From Streptomyces milbemycinicus (GTDB lineage Bacteria; Actinomycetota; Actinomycetes; Streptomycetales; Streptomycetaceae): DNA of 41,140 bases. The position numbers were made by a program, and so were the translations under genes. The DNA lies in contig NZ_MUNE01000205.1 in assembly GCF_002154605.1 (NCBI RefSeq), positions 1-41,140 of the forward strand. The letters are read 5' to 3'. Of this stretch, positions 1 through 8,350 are shown piece by piece. Each line of letters opens with the position of its first letter. Within the stretch, counting starts at the first letter, position 1. The notes beneath the pieces are model-generated. The model did no database searches and was not told the DNA's origin. It saw only the letters and a program-made list of their open reading frames with translations.

Positions 1-3
1 GGC

Positions 4-758
4 TCAGGGGGCCTCGGATGCCTCGGCGACCTTGGCCACCGGGCCGGGCTCCTCGGCCCGCTTCGTGGCGCGCACCGGCCGCAGCCGCGAGGTGGCCGAG
101 GAGCGGCCGCGATGCGACAGGGCACGGGCGGCGAAGTCACCGGCGAACTGGATGATGGAGATCACCACCGCCAGGATCGCCACGGTGATCCACATCAGCT
201 CGGTCTCAAAGCGCTGGTAGCCGTACCGGATGGCGAGGTCGCCCAGGCCGCCGGCGCCGACCGTGCCGGCCATCGCCGAGTAGCCGATGAGCGCGACGAT
301 CGTGGTGGTGGCGCTGGAGATCAGCGAGGGCAGCGCCTCGGGCAGCAGGACCTTGCGTACGACGGTCCAGGTGGAGCCGCCCATCGACTGCACCGCCTCG
401 ACGAGCCCGCCGTCCACCTCGCGCACCGAGGTCTCCACCAGCCGGGCGAAGAAGGGGATCGCGCCGATCGCCAGCGGCACGATCGCGGCCTCGGGGCCGA
501 TCGAGGTGCCCACGATCCAGCGGGTGAAGGAGATCAGCGCGACCATGAGGATGATGAACGGCATGGAGCGGCCGATGTTCACGATCTGGCCGACGACCTT
601 GTTCACCACGACGTTCTGCAGCACCCCGCCGCGGTCGGTGAGCACCAGCAGCACCCCGAGGGGCAGTCCGCCGACGACCGCGATCAGGGCCGACCAGCCG
701 ACCATGTAGAGCGTGTCCCAACATGCCTGCTCCAGCAGGGGCTGCATCTCGGACCAGG

Positions 759-762
<4 letters not shown>
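4..762 (-). CDS. metI: Methionine ABC transporter permease MetI
   Basis: This 252-residue protein is an integral membrane permease of the MetI type, forming the D-/L-methionine uptake channel with MetN. Hydrophobic segments lie at about residues 20-41, 66-85, 92-108, 150-175 and 189-210. The cytoplasmic EAA loop that docks on the ATPase is visible at about residues 122-145 (EAVQSMGG followed by a KVLLPEALP stretch). The C-terminal tail is a charged extension. Its ATG overlaps the metN stop (ATGA), so the two are translationally coupled. The binding lipoprotein metQ is expected just downstream, outside the window. Family assignment is firm; substrate rests on the pairing with an ATPase that has a C-terminal NIL-type domain. 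Confidence 0.93.
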
Positions 763-1844
<1,082 letters not shown>

Positions 1845-2027
1845 TGTTGAGTGCACGGCGGATGGTGCCGCCGGGCACGGTTCGTTCATTGCGGAACGCG
1901 GCGTGGAGTGCCCTGGGCGCACGCGAGCGCGAGCGCGGGCGCGGCTTCGGGGTTCCGGTGACGCGGGGCGGCGCAGTCCGGCACGGATCGGTGCGGATCG
2001 GTGCGGACGAAGGCGCGTTCAGCAGGT

Positions 2028-2045
2028 CTCGCTTCGGGGCGCGAG
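2028..2045 (-). promoter_or_regulatory. Small hairpin after the metN leader ORF
   Basis: Arms CTCGC/GCGAG with an 8-nt loop start 16 nt after the leader-peptide stop on the minus strand. It could be one arm of an attenuator or ribosome-release structure between the leader ORF and metN, but a 5-bp stem in GC-rich DNA is weak evidence on its own. Confidence 0.25.
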
Positions 2046-2061
2046 GCTCAGGCAGGGGCCC

Positions 2062-2148
2062 TCAGCGGTCACACATTCGACACATACAGCGAGCACCGGG
2101 CGTCTGGATCGCCTCGGTCGCGGTGGCGCGGCTGCTCGTCGTGGTCAT
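2062..2148 (-). CDS. Cys/Met-rich leader peptide upstream of metN-metI
   Basis: This 28-codon ORF starts at an ATG and ends in CMCRMCDR, so three Cys and two Met codons fall in the last eight positions. It lies about 217 nt upstream of metN on the same strand and just downstream of a plausible promoter. The composition is very unlike the Ala/Arg/Gly-rich noise ORFs around it. Actinobacteria are known to use short Cys-containing leader ORFs in front of sulfur-metabolism genes, where ribosome stalling links sulfur amino acid supply to downstream expression. By analogy, this ORF would tune methionine uptake. Function is inferred. No clear Shine-Dalgarno is seen, so translation may be nearly leaderless. 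Confidence 0.6.
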   Translation of the reverse strand: MTTTSSRATATEAIQTPGARCMCRMCDR

Positions 2149-2167
2149 GGGCGTAAGTAAAGCAGAC

Positions 2168-2196
2168 ACATATACGGGCCGATCAAACTTGTCCGA
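2168..2196 (-). promoter_or_regulatory. Putative promoter of the leader-metN-metI unit
   Basis: On the minus strand the hexamers TTCGGA and TATATG are separated by 17 nt, ending about 20 nt before the leader-peptide ATG. The spacing suits a main sigma factor. The -35 region sits inside a pair of direct repeats (ACTTGTCCGA and ACTTGTCGGA on the plus strand), so a repressor site may overlap it. Confidence 0.4.
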
Positions 2197-2213
2197 ATAG
2201 CGGACTTGTCGGA
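2187..2213. repeat. Direct/inverted repeats at the metN leader promoter, candidate operator
   Basis: Two near-identical 10-mers, ACTTGTCCGA (2187-2196) and ACTTGTCGGA (2204-2213), are 17 bp apart. They flank and overlap a 5-bp inverted repeat GTCCG-aatag-CGGAC (2191-2205). The arrangement covers the -35 region of the leader promoter, which is where a sulfur or methionine repressor would act. The cognate regulator is unknown. Confidence 0.4.
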
Positions 2214-2240
2214 TCAGTCTGTGGACGGTAGGCGGTCGGC

Positions 2241-2891
2241 TCACTCCCCCGCCGTGATCTCCAGCCCGCCCTCGGTGGCCTTTACGGACACGGCCGACAG
2301 GTCCTTGACGACGACATCGGCGACCAGCTGGTCCCGGTCGGCCGTTGTGGTCAACGCCACGGTCCGCATCCCGGCCGCCCGGCCCGCCGCGAGCCCGGCC
2401 GGGGCGTCCTCGAAAACCACACAACGGGCCGGGGCGAAGCCGAGCTTGTCCGCGGCCAGCAGGAAGGGCTCGGGGTCCGGCTTGCCGCGCGTGATGTCAT
2501 CCGCACTGATCAGCAGCGCCGGGGAGATCCCGACCGCGGCGAGACGAGCCTCGGCCAGCTCGCGGTTGGCGGAGGTCACCACGGCCCAGCGGTCCACGGG
2601 AAGCCGCCCCAGCAGCTCGACCGTGCCGGGCAGCGCCACCACCCCGCCGCCCGCCACATCCGCCAGCTCCAGCTCGTCGATGCGGGCGCGGGCCTCGGGT
2701 ACGCGGTGTGCGGGGAGCAGATCGCCGATGATGTCGGAGGCGGGGCGGCCGTGCAGCTCGACCCGCGCGAAGTCCTCCGCCGGGATTCCGTACTCCCGCG
2801 CCCAGCGGCTCCAGCAACGGTGGACCGACTCCAGGGACGAGATCAGGGTTCCGTCGTTGTCGAACAGCAGGGCGTCGGCGGAGATCTTCAT
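2241..2891 (-). CDS. HAD-superfamily phosphatase (beta-phosphoglucomutase/sugar-phosphatase type)
   Basis: This 216-residue protein is a cytosolic HAD hydrolase. Motif I is LLFDNDGTL near residues 8-16, giving the nucleophile and acid Asp pair. A helical cap follows, which makes it a C1-cap member. The motif II region contains VVTSANRE, motif III lysine is in RGKPDPEPF, and the motif IV acids are in VVFEDAPAG. This arrangement matches small phosphosugar phosphatases and beta-phosphoglucomutase-like proteins. The exact substrate cannot be read from the sequence. It is a single gene, divergent from the small membrane-protein pair, and its start is the ATG directly in front of the conserved motif. 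Confidence 0.88.
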   Translation of the reverse strand: MKISADALLFDNDGTLISSLESVHRCWSRWAREYGIPAEDFARVELHGRPASDIIGDLLPAHRVPEARARIDELELADVAGGGVVALPGTVELLGRLPVDRWAVVTSANRELAEARLAAVGISPALLISADDITRGKPDPEPFLLAADKLGFAPARCVVFEDAPAGLAAGRAAGMRTVALTTTADRDQLVADVVVKDLSAVSVKATEGGLEITAGE

Positions 2892-3009
2892 ATCGCGTCA
2901 GCGTACGGGGTCGCTTCGGGGGCGGAAACACAGTGCCCTCCCCGGCCGATTACCCTCGTCCCATGCTTGCCACCCCCTGTGTGCGCCGCCGCACCGCGCG
3001 GAGGTCCCG

Positions 3010-3378
3010 TTGATCGACGCGCTGACGGTCGCGCTCGGTGTGACCGCCCTCGCACTCGCCTCGTGGTGCGGCTTCGCCACCTACCGCGACCAGCCCACCA
3101 AGGACTGGCACTTCATCGGCATGGCCGTGGTGACCCTGCTGGGCCTCGTCCAGCTGGTCATAGGGATCGTCCAGCTGGCGCGCGGGCAGCGGCCCGACGA
3201 GAGTGTGGCGATCTTCGTGGCGTATCTGGTCGGCTCAGGTCTCGCCGTACCGATCGCGGCCTTCATGTCGCTGGCGGAGCGGACCCGGTGGGGGTCTGCG
3301 ACGGTGGCCGCGGCCGCGGTGGTGCTGGCCGTACTCGAGGTGCGGCTGTACGACATCTGGGGAGGCACCGGTGCCTGA
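3010..3378 (+). CDS. Small integral membrane protein
   Basis: This 122-residue protein starts at a TTG that follows a clean GGAGG (3000-3004) by 5 nt. Four hydrophobic segments are visible, at about residues 4-20, 36-56, 66-88 and 95-112, with short polar loops such as YRDQPTKDW. No enzymatic motif is recognised. It overlaps the next gene by 8 nt, and the second gene has its own strong ribosome site inside this reading frame, so the two are probably made together. Both belong to unnamed actinobacterial membrane families. The function is unknown. Confidence 0.75.
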   Translation: MIDALTVALGVTALALASWCGFATYRDQPTKDWHFIGMAVVTLLGLVQLVIGIVQLARGQRPDESVAIFVAYLVGSGLAVPIAAFMSLAERTRWGSATVAAAAVVLAVLEVRLYDIWGGTGA

Positions 3379-3832
3379 GTCAGCGCCCGAATCCAGCACG
3401 GCCGACGAAGCCGAGCAGCCTGGTCGGCCGGACAAGGCCCGCCCGGCCGGGCTCGGCCAGGGGCCGGGTCGGCTGCTGGTGCTGCTGTACGGGGTGTTCA
3501 CCGTCGCGGCGGCGTCCCGCTCGATCTACCAGCTGGTCGCGCAGTACCACGAGGCCCCGCTCGCGTACATCCTCTCCGCGGTCTCGGCGGTCGTGTACGC
3601 GTTCATCACCGTCTCGCTCGTACGCGGCGGGGAGGGGGCGCGCAAGGCGGCGTTCGTCTGCTGCGCCGCCGAGCTGCTGGGCGTGCTGACCATCGGCACC
3701 TGGACGCTCGCGGACCCCTCCGCCTTCCCCGACCAGACGGTGTGGTCGGACTACGGGATGGGCTATCTCTTCATCCCGATCTTCCTGCCGGTCACCGGGC
3801 TCATCTGGCTGCGCAAGGCCCGCCAGGACTGA
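3371..3832 (+). CDS. Small integral membrane protein, partner of the preceding gene
   Basis: The GTG at 3371 is preceded by GGAGG (3361-3365) at 5 nt, which fixes the start. The 153-residue product has a polar acidic/proline N-terminus of about 30 residues and then four likely membrane helices, including LLVLLYGVFTVAAAS, a Tyr-rich AYILSAVSAVVYAFI helix, and a C-terminal LFIPIFLPVTGLIWL helix ending in charged residues. I do not recognise a function. A partnership with the upstream four-helix protein is inferred from the 8-nt overlap. Confidence 0.78.
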   Translation: MPESAPESSTADEAEQPGRPDKARPAGLGQGPGRLLVLLYGVFTVAAASRSIYQLVAQYHEAPLAYILSAVSAVVYAFITVSLVRGGEGARKAAFVCCAAELLGVLTIGTWTLADPSAFPDQTVWSDYGMGYLFIPIFLPVTGLIWLRKARQD

Positions 3833-3844
3833 TCCCGGCGGGCC
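3817..3844. terminator. Hairpin at the end of the membrane-protein pair
   Basis: Perfect 8-bp arms GGCCCGCC/GGCGGGCC enclose a 12-nt loop that includes the stop codon. There is no T-tract, as is usual in Streptomyces. It lies between convergent genes and could end transcription from both sides. Confidence 0.4.
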
Positions 3845-3870
3845 CCGAGCGCTGCCACAAACTACGGACC

Positions 3871-4374
3871 TCAGGCGCTGGCCGCGTACGCCGAGGGCGT
3901 GGCCTCCTTCTCCAGGGTGACCAGGCTCAGCCGGCGGTTGACCTCTTCGGTGCCCACCTGCGCATAGCCGTAACGCCGGTACAGCCGCAGATTGCCCTCG
4001 CTGCGGTGGCCGGTGAACAGCCGGTACCGCTTGGCGTCCCGCTCCCCGGCCAGCCGCTCCTCGATCGCCGCGAGCAGCCGCCCGCCCAGACCGTGCCGCT
4101 GCATCCGGGGGTGCACGATGAGCTTGCCGATGGCGGCGGTGCCCTTGTCGTCGACCGTGCCGCGGACCGACCCGACGACCTCCGCGCCGAGCCGGGCCAC
4201 GAGCACGCAGCCCTTGCCCAGTTCGGCACGGAGGTCGTCGAGGGACTGGGTCAGCGGCTCGATCGAGTAGTCCCCGTAGAGCTCGGCTTCCCGCTGGTAG
4301 CACAAGTACTGCAACTTGAGGATCTGCTCGGCGTCGTCCGCGGTCGCCGCAGAGATGGTCACGCTCATGCCCAT
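3871..4374 (-). CDS. GNAT-family N-acetyltransferase
   Basis: The product has 167 residues and a complete GNAT fold. Core strands lead into the acetyl-CoA pyrophosphate loop in RMQRHGLGGRLLAAIEERL (R/Q-x-x-G-x-G/A type), followed by the LFTGHRSEGNLRLYRRYGY segment of motif B. The ATG at 4374 was chosen because GGGGAGG (4384-4390) lies 9 nt upstream; an internal ATG two codons later is less well placed, and the open frame to 4470 lacks conservation cues. Such enzymes acetylate small amines, antibiotics or protein N-termini. The acceptor is not predictable here. It appears to be a single-gene unit. Confidence 0.85.
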   Translation of the reverse strand: MGMSVTISAATADDAEQILKLQYLCYQREAELYGDYSIEPLTQSLDDLRAELGKGCVLVARLGAEVVGSVRGTVDDKGTAAIGKLIVHPRMQRHGLGGRLLAAIEERLAGERDAKRYRLFTGHRSEGNLRLYRRYGYAQVGTEEVNRRLSLVTLEKEATPSAYAASA

Positions 4375-4494
4375 GTGCGCATGCCTCCCCTTGTATCGGT
4401 CCGCCGGCCGCGCTGAGGGTAAGGACGCGACCGGGGTGCTGGCCTGACTGGAGCCGTCGTGAGGATGCACGTCCGCCTCCGAGGCGCCGATTGT

Positions 4495-5043
4495 CTAACG
4501 CTCCTTTCCCCAGAGTTCAGGAGCCGCAATCTCCGCCGTGAGCATTCTGCGCAGGCAACCCAGACATCGGGAACGTACCGGGCCCAGGCTGCCCTGTGAC
4601 ATTCCCAACTCCCCCGCGATCTCGCGGTACGTCGGGTCGGAGCGGGACAGCAGCGCGCCCAGTAATAGGGGACAGCGGCCGGGCAGCCGGCGCACCGCCG
4701 CGCGCAGCACACGGCCCGTCTCCGCCCGGAGCACGGCGTGCTCGGCGGGCTCGGTGTGCTCGGCGTGCTCGGCGGGCCGGGAGTCGGGGCCGCAGGGCGG
4801 GCCGTCGCCCGCCGGGTCGTACGGCACCTCCCGCCGGGCCCGGCGCCTGGCCCCGCGCACCTCGGCCCGGACCGCGCCGCGCAGCCACGCCGCGGGCTGG
4901 GGCGGCGGCCCGTCCGCGCGGGTGCGCTCCAGCAGCCGCAGCCACACCGCCTGTTCGAGCTCGGCGGGTTCGATGCCCACGCCGTAGGCCTCGGCCGCCG
5001 CCTCGGCGGCGAGCAGCGGGCGGAGTTTTTCCAGAAGATCCAT
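4495..5043 (-). CDS. Small sigma-70-like (ECF-type) regulator
   Basis: This 182-residue protein has the layout of a minimal ECF sigma factor. A region-2-like segment (AVWLRLLERTRADGP, AAWLRGAVRAEVRGA with a basic patch) is joined by a variable linker to a region-4 helix-turn-helix (DPTYREIAGELGMSQGSLG, then RCLGCLRRML). The linker contains an unusual AEHAEHTEPAEH repeat. The region-2 core is shorter and less conserved than in classical ECF factors, so core-polymerase binding is not assured. No anti-sigma gene is adjacent. The ATG at 5043 lacks a strong ribosome site, and an upstream start near 5115 is possible. It could also be a DNA-binding protein derived from a sigma factor. Confidence 0.7.
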   Translation of the reverse strand: MDLLEKLRPLLAAEAAAEAYGVGIEPAELEQAVWLRLLERTRADGPPPQPAAWLRGAVRAEVRGARRRARREVPYDPAGDGPPCGPDSRPAEHAEHTEPAEHAVLRAETGRVLRAAVRRLPGRCPLLLGALLSRSDPTYREIAGELGMSQGSLGPVRSRCLGCLRRMLTAEIAAPELWGKER

Positions 5044-5183
5044 ACCCGGCGGGACGTGGGCGGGTCGGGACCGGTTGCCGGTGTGCCGGTCTCTCACCCG
5101 AGGGGGTGGCCGCACGGACGCGAGTTGACGCGCCGGAACGCGGGCCGACGGAGCGCGGCCCAGCTTGATGAAAACGCCGCGGC

Positions 5184-5226
5184 GCGCGGCGGTGTCCCCC
5201 TCTGTACGGGCAGGGCACCGCCGCGC
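5184..5226 (-). terminator. Hairpin downstream of glpQ
   Basis: Arms GCGCGGCGGTG (5184-5194) and CACCGCCGCGC (5216-5226) are perfectly complementary over 11 bp, starting about 14 nt past the glpQ stop. No U-tract is present. Placement between two same-strand genes suggests a rho-independent-like terminator of glpQ. Confidence 0.5.
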
Positions 5227-5239
5227 ACCGGGCGGGTGT

Positions 5240-6391
5240 TCACCGGCTCTTGCGGAAGTCCTCCGCCGCGAGCAGCGCGGTGTCCGGGTTGTCGGAGAAG
5301 ATGCCGTCGATGCCCGTCTCGAAGTACTTCTTGAAGGCGCCGAAGGCGTCCCCGTACGCGTTGGGGTCGGTGCCGCGCCGGAAGTCGGCGGGCAGGAAGG
5401 TGTTCTCGTTGCGCATGGTGTAGGGGTGCAGCACGAGACCGGCCGCGTGCGCGTCCTTGACCACGCTCGTCGGGGTGCCCAGCTTGCCGTCGGCGGTGCG
5501 CGGGATGATCACGGACAGGTCGGGGCCGATGCCCTGGGCGTAACCCGCGATCCACTTCAGGCCCTCGGGCTTGACCAGGTCCGCGACGGTGCGCGGGTCG
5601 TTCGCCTCGATGAAGTCCCAGGGGCGGCTGTTGATGGTGGACAGCAGCACGACCGCTGGGGTGTCGACCAGCTTGCGCAGCCGCTGGATGCTGCTCGGCT
5701 CGAAGGACTGCAGGAACAGCGCCGCGTCCTTCTTGTGGCGGCCGTACCTGCGCAGCAGCTTGGCCAGCGGCTCCTCCAGGCCGAGCCCCAGCTTGCGGAA
5801 GTAGGTGGGGTGCTTGGTCTCGACGTACAGCCAGACCCGGCGGCCCCGCTTACGGCCCTCCCGCTCGGCCCACTGCAGCACCTCCTCGAAGGTGGGCACC
5901 TCCCAGCGGCCGTCGTAGAGCGTGTTGCGCTGGCGGTTGCCGGGGATGCGCTCCTTGGCGCGCAGGGTCTTCAGCTCGGCGAGCGTGAAGTCCTCGGTGA
6001 ACCAGCCGGTCAGCGCGGTGCCGTCGACGGTCTTGGTGGTCTTGCGGTCGGCGAACTCCGGGTGCGCGGAGACGTCCGTGGTGGCCGTGATGTCGTTCTC
6101 GTGGCGGCAGACGAGATGGCCGTCCTTGGTGGGGACCAGGTCCTGCTCAATGATGTCGGCGCCCAAGTCGAGCGCGAGCTGGTACGAGCCCATCGTGTGC
6201 TCGGGCCGGTATCCGCTGGCCCCGCGGTGCCCGATCACGGTGGGCACCGGCAGGCCGTGGCCCTTCCCGGACGCCTCTCCGGACGCCTCCGCCGCCGTGG
6301 CCGTACCCGCCCCGCCCAGCGCCATCGCCCCCGCGCCGAGGGCCGCGGCCCCCAGGATGGCGCGACGTCCAGGCTTCTGCTCCCGCTCCAT
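5240..6391 (-). CDS. glpQ: Secreted glycerophosphodiester phosphodiesterase
   Basis: The 383-residue enzyme hydrolyses glycerophosphodiesters to sn-glycerol-3-phosphate and an alcohol outside the cell. A twin-arginine-type signal (PGRRAILGAAALGAGAMALG, ending near the ATAAEA cleavage region) occupies residues 1-35. The GDPD barrel begins with GHRGASGYRPEHT (54-66), which supplies the catalytic His and the Arg. The metal-binding E82-x-D84 pair and a second His in KDGHLVCRHEN follow. The C-terminal DNPDTALLA segment is typical. The gene faces a long intergenic region with a candidate PHO box, so induction under phosphate starvation is likely. By gene order it resembles the glpQ1 locus of Streptomyces coelicolor; that is from memory. 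Confidence 0.93.
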   Translation of the reverse strand: MEREQKPGRRAILGAAALGAGAMALGGAGTATAAEASGEASGKGHGLPVPTVIGHRGASGYRPEHTMGSYQLALDLGADIIEQDLVPTKDGHLVCRHENDITATTDVSAHPEFADRKTTKTVDGTALTGWFTEDFTLAELKTLRAKERIPGNRQRNTLYDGRWEVPTFEEVLQWAEREGRKRGRRVWLYVETKHPTYFRKLGLGLEEPLAKLLRRYGRHKKDAALFLQSFEPSSIQRLRKLVDTPAVVLLSTINSRPWDFIEANDPRTVADLVKPEGLKWIAGYAQGIGPDLSVIIPRTADGKLGTPTSVVKDAHAAGLVLHPYTMRNENTFLPADFRRGTDPNAYGDAFGAFKKYFETGIDGIFSDNPDTALLAAEDFRKSR

Positions 6392-6491
6392 GACACTCCT
6401 CGCTGTGGAGTCCGTTACCTGTCAAAACCTGATCAAAAGACGGCCCGATCGTAGGGTGGAGCGGCTTTCCTACGGGAGACGTTGGGCAGAA

Positions 6492-6535
6492 CGCGTGGGA
6501 AACGTGGGTCAACAGTGCGTATCAGGTGGGTGAAC
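6492..6535 (-). promoter_or_regulatory. Candidate PHO box (PhoP direct repeats) for glpQ
   Basis: Reading the minus strand, four consecutive 11-nt units start GTTCACC, TGATACG, GTTGACC and TTTCCCA, and the first three are followed by CAC-type spacers. Units 1 and 3 match the Streptomyces PhoP half-site GTTCACC at 7/7 and 6/7, in correct 11-nt phase. The site lies about 100-145 nt before the glpQ ATG, with a TACGAT hexamer (6448-6453) downstream as a possible -10. The second unit is poor. Confidence 0.45.
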
Positions 6536-6668
6536 CCGGTGTGCGCGGGGGCTTGACCGGCGAGTATCGTCTCATCGGCGCAAGCGTGCGGTATCGGGTT
6601 GACTCACCCTGAGTAGCCAACCTGCCGTACGCGGGCGCCTCAGCTCATGACCCCGACCGGAGGGCCCG

Positions 6669-7340
6669 TTGTCCCGATTCGTGTTCCTGAAGGCAGTGCT
6701 CGGTCCGCTGATGCGCCTGATGTTCCGCCCGCAGGTCGAGGGGGCTGAGCGGATCCCGGGCTCCGGCCCGGTCATCCTGGCGGGGAACCATCTCACCTTC
6801 ATCGACTCGATGATCCTGCCGCTGGTCTGCGACCGTCAGGTCGTCTTCATCGGCAAGGACGAGTACGTCACGGGCAAGGGCCTCAAGGGCCGGCTCATGG
6901 CCTGGTTCTTCACCGGCGTCGGCATGATCCCGGTGGACCGGGACGGCGGGCACGGCGGCGTGGCCGCGCTGATGACCGGCCGCCGGGTGCTGGAGGAGGG
7001 CAGGATGTTCGGCATCTACCCCGAGGGCACCCGCTCCCCCGACGGCCGCCTCTACCGCGGCCGCACCGGTATCGCCCGGCTCACCCTGATGACGGGCGCC
7101 CCCGTGGTGCCGTTCGCGATGATCGGCACGGACCGGCTCCAGCCGGGCGGCAAGGGGCTGCCCCGGCCGGGCCGGGTGACGGTCCGCTTCGGCGAGCCGC
7201 TGGAGTTCACGCGCTACGAGGGCATGGACCGCGACCGCTTTGTGCTGCGGGCGGTGACGGATGAGGTCATGAGCGAGGTCATGCGGCTGTCCGGTCAGGA
7301 GTACGTGGACATGTACGCCACGAAGGCGAAGGCCGCCTGA
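6669..7340 (+). CDS. 1-acyl-sn-glycerol-3-phosphate acyltransferase (PlsC family)
   Basis: This 223-residue membrane-associated enzyme acylates lysophosphatidate to phosphatidate in phospholipid and triacylglycerol synthesis. Acyltransferase block I NHLTFID (residues 40-46) provides the H-x4-D catalytic pair. Block III EGTRS (119-123) and a later VVPFAMIG block bind the substrate. A single hydrophobic N-terminal segment could anchor it. The TTG start is supported by GGAGGG (6659-6664). It is divergent from glpQ, whose product releases glycerol-3-phosphate, so a shared link to phospholipid turnover is plausible but inferred. Confidence 0.9.
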   Translation: MSRFVFLKAVLGPLMRLMFRPQVEGAERIPGSGPVILAGNHLTFIDSMILPLVCDRQVVFIGKDEYVTGKGLKGRLMAWFFTGVGMIPVDRDGGHGGVAALMTGRRVLEEGRMFGIYPEGTRSPDGRLYRGRTGIARLTLMTGAPVVPFAMIGTDRLQPGGKGLPRPGRVTVRFGEPLEFTRYEGMDRDRFVLRAVTDEVMSEVMRLSGQEYVDMYATKAKAA

Positions 7341-7356
7341 CCTTCCTTTGTACGAG

Positions 7357-7391
7357 ACGAGGCCGCCTGACGATCGCTCAGGCGGCCTCGT
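7357..7391. terminator. Bidirectional hairpin between convergent genes
   Basis: A perfect 14-bp inverted repeat (7357-7370 with 7378-7391) with a 7-nt loop sits between the acyltransferase and the methyltransferase. It covers the last codons and stop of the methyltransferase, so its sequence is also under coding constraint. A very stable bidirectional terminator is the natural reading. Confidence 0.7.
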
Positions 7392-8202
7392 CGCTGTGTA
7401 CGTCGCCGTGTGTGACGCGGATCTTCGACTGCCGGTGCGGCAGTTCCTCCCAGTCGTCCATGAACCGCGCGGCGAGCCCATGGTCCGCGGCGAGCCGCAC
7501 CAGGTTGGCCGTGCGGTAGTAGAAGTCCTCGCGCAGCACATGGTGCTCGGAGCCCTCGGTGCGGTTGAAGGTGAAGTCGAAGTATCCGCCCGGGGCGAGC
7601 ACCCGCCCGACATGCGCCAGACACTCGTCGATGACCTCCCGGGGCGAGTGGGAGAAGACGCTGTGCGCATGCACCACGGTGAAGTGCGCCTCGGGCAGCG
7701 CCGCCAGGCGCAGATCGCGCACCAGGCTCAGCAGGGGCAGCTTGGCCTGGAGGCCACGGCCCGCCACGACCTCCTGGGCCGCGAGGAGGATATCCGGCGA
7801 TATGTCGATACCGTGGTAGTGGCCCGCGTCGAGGTAGTCGATAAAGCGCCACCCGGCGCGCAGATTGCCACATCCGATGTCCAGCAGCCGGTCGTCGGGC
7901 CGCAGACCGTGCCGCAGGAGATAGTCGTACTGCATCTCCCCCAGCGCGAGCCACCGCTCATGCGAGGCGCTGCCCACCGCCGCCTCGGGGTTCCGGGCGG
8001 TGTCGTCCCGCATCACCGCCCGGTAGTAGGCGATGTGATCGCGGGTGGAGACGCGCAGCCGCAGATCCCGGGCGAGCCGCCGCACATAGCGTGGCACCCG
8101 TTGGGGATGTCGTACGGCGTACCGGACCTTGTGCAGTGCGCTCGCGCGATTCTTGGTGCCGGGCTCCGCGGTGCTCGCGGCCGAGGCGGTGCGTATGGGC
8201 AT
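7378..8202 (-). CDS. Class I SAM-dependent methyltransferase
   Basis: The 274-residue product has a basic N-terminal extension of about 80 residues (RYVRRLARDLRLRVSTRDH) and then a Rossmann methyltransferase domain. Motif I is LLDIGCGNLRAG (about 106-117), the acidic loop is HGIDIS, and the post-I region contains VVHAHSVFSHSP. Motif III is LAPGGYFDFTFNR. These features identify S-adenosylmethionine binding. The methyl acceptor is unknown; related actinobacterial proteins often modify small molecules or glycans. It stands alone between a terminator and a divergent hydrolase. Several upstream codons are weakly conserved in appearance, so the start could lie further downstream. Confidence 0.85.
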   Translation of the reverse strand: MPIRTASAASTAEPGTKNRASALHKVRYAVRHPQRVPRYVRRLARDLRLRVSTRDHIAYYRAVMRDDTARNPEAAVGSASHERWLALGEMQYDYLLRHGLRPDDRLLDIGCGNLRAGWRFIDYLDAGHYHGIDISPDILLAAQEVVAGRGLQAKLPLLSLVRDLRLAALPEAHFTVVHAHSVFSHSPREVIDECLAHVGRVLAPGGYFDFTFNRTEGSEHHVLREDFYYRTANLVRLAADHGLAARFMDDWEELPHRQSKIRVTHGDVHSDEAA

Positions 8203-8350
8203 TCGGGACCTCGCCTGACGGCAGGGGTTATGTCCTGGTCAGCCCCATCGTCTCCGCCCCCGTGCCCCCTCGCCAGCCACGTGTGGCGTACGGGCCCCGC
8301 CCGCGAAATCCGGTGGTCGCCCCGGTCGGCGCGGGGCTAGCGTACGGCTG

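Noticed and set aside
5165..6454. Long plus-strand open frame opposite glpQ
   Set aside because: It is antisense to a complete GDPD domain and has no recognisable protein features.
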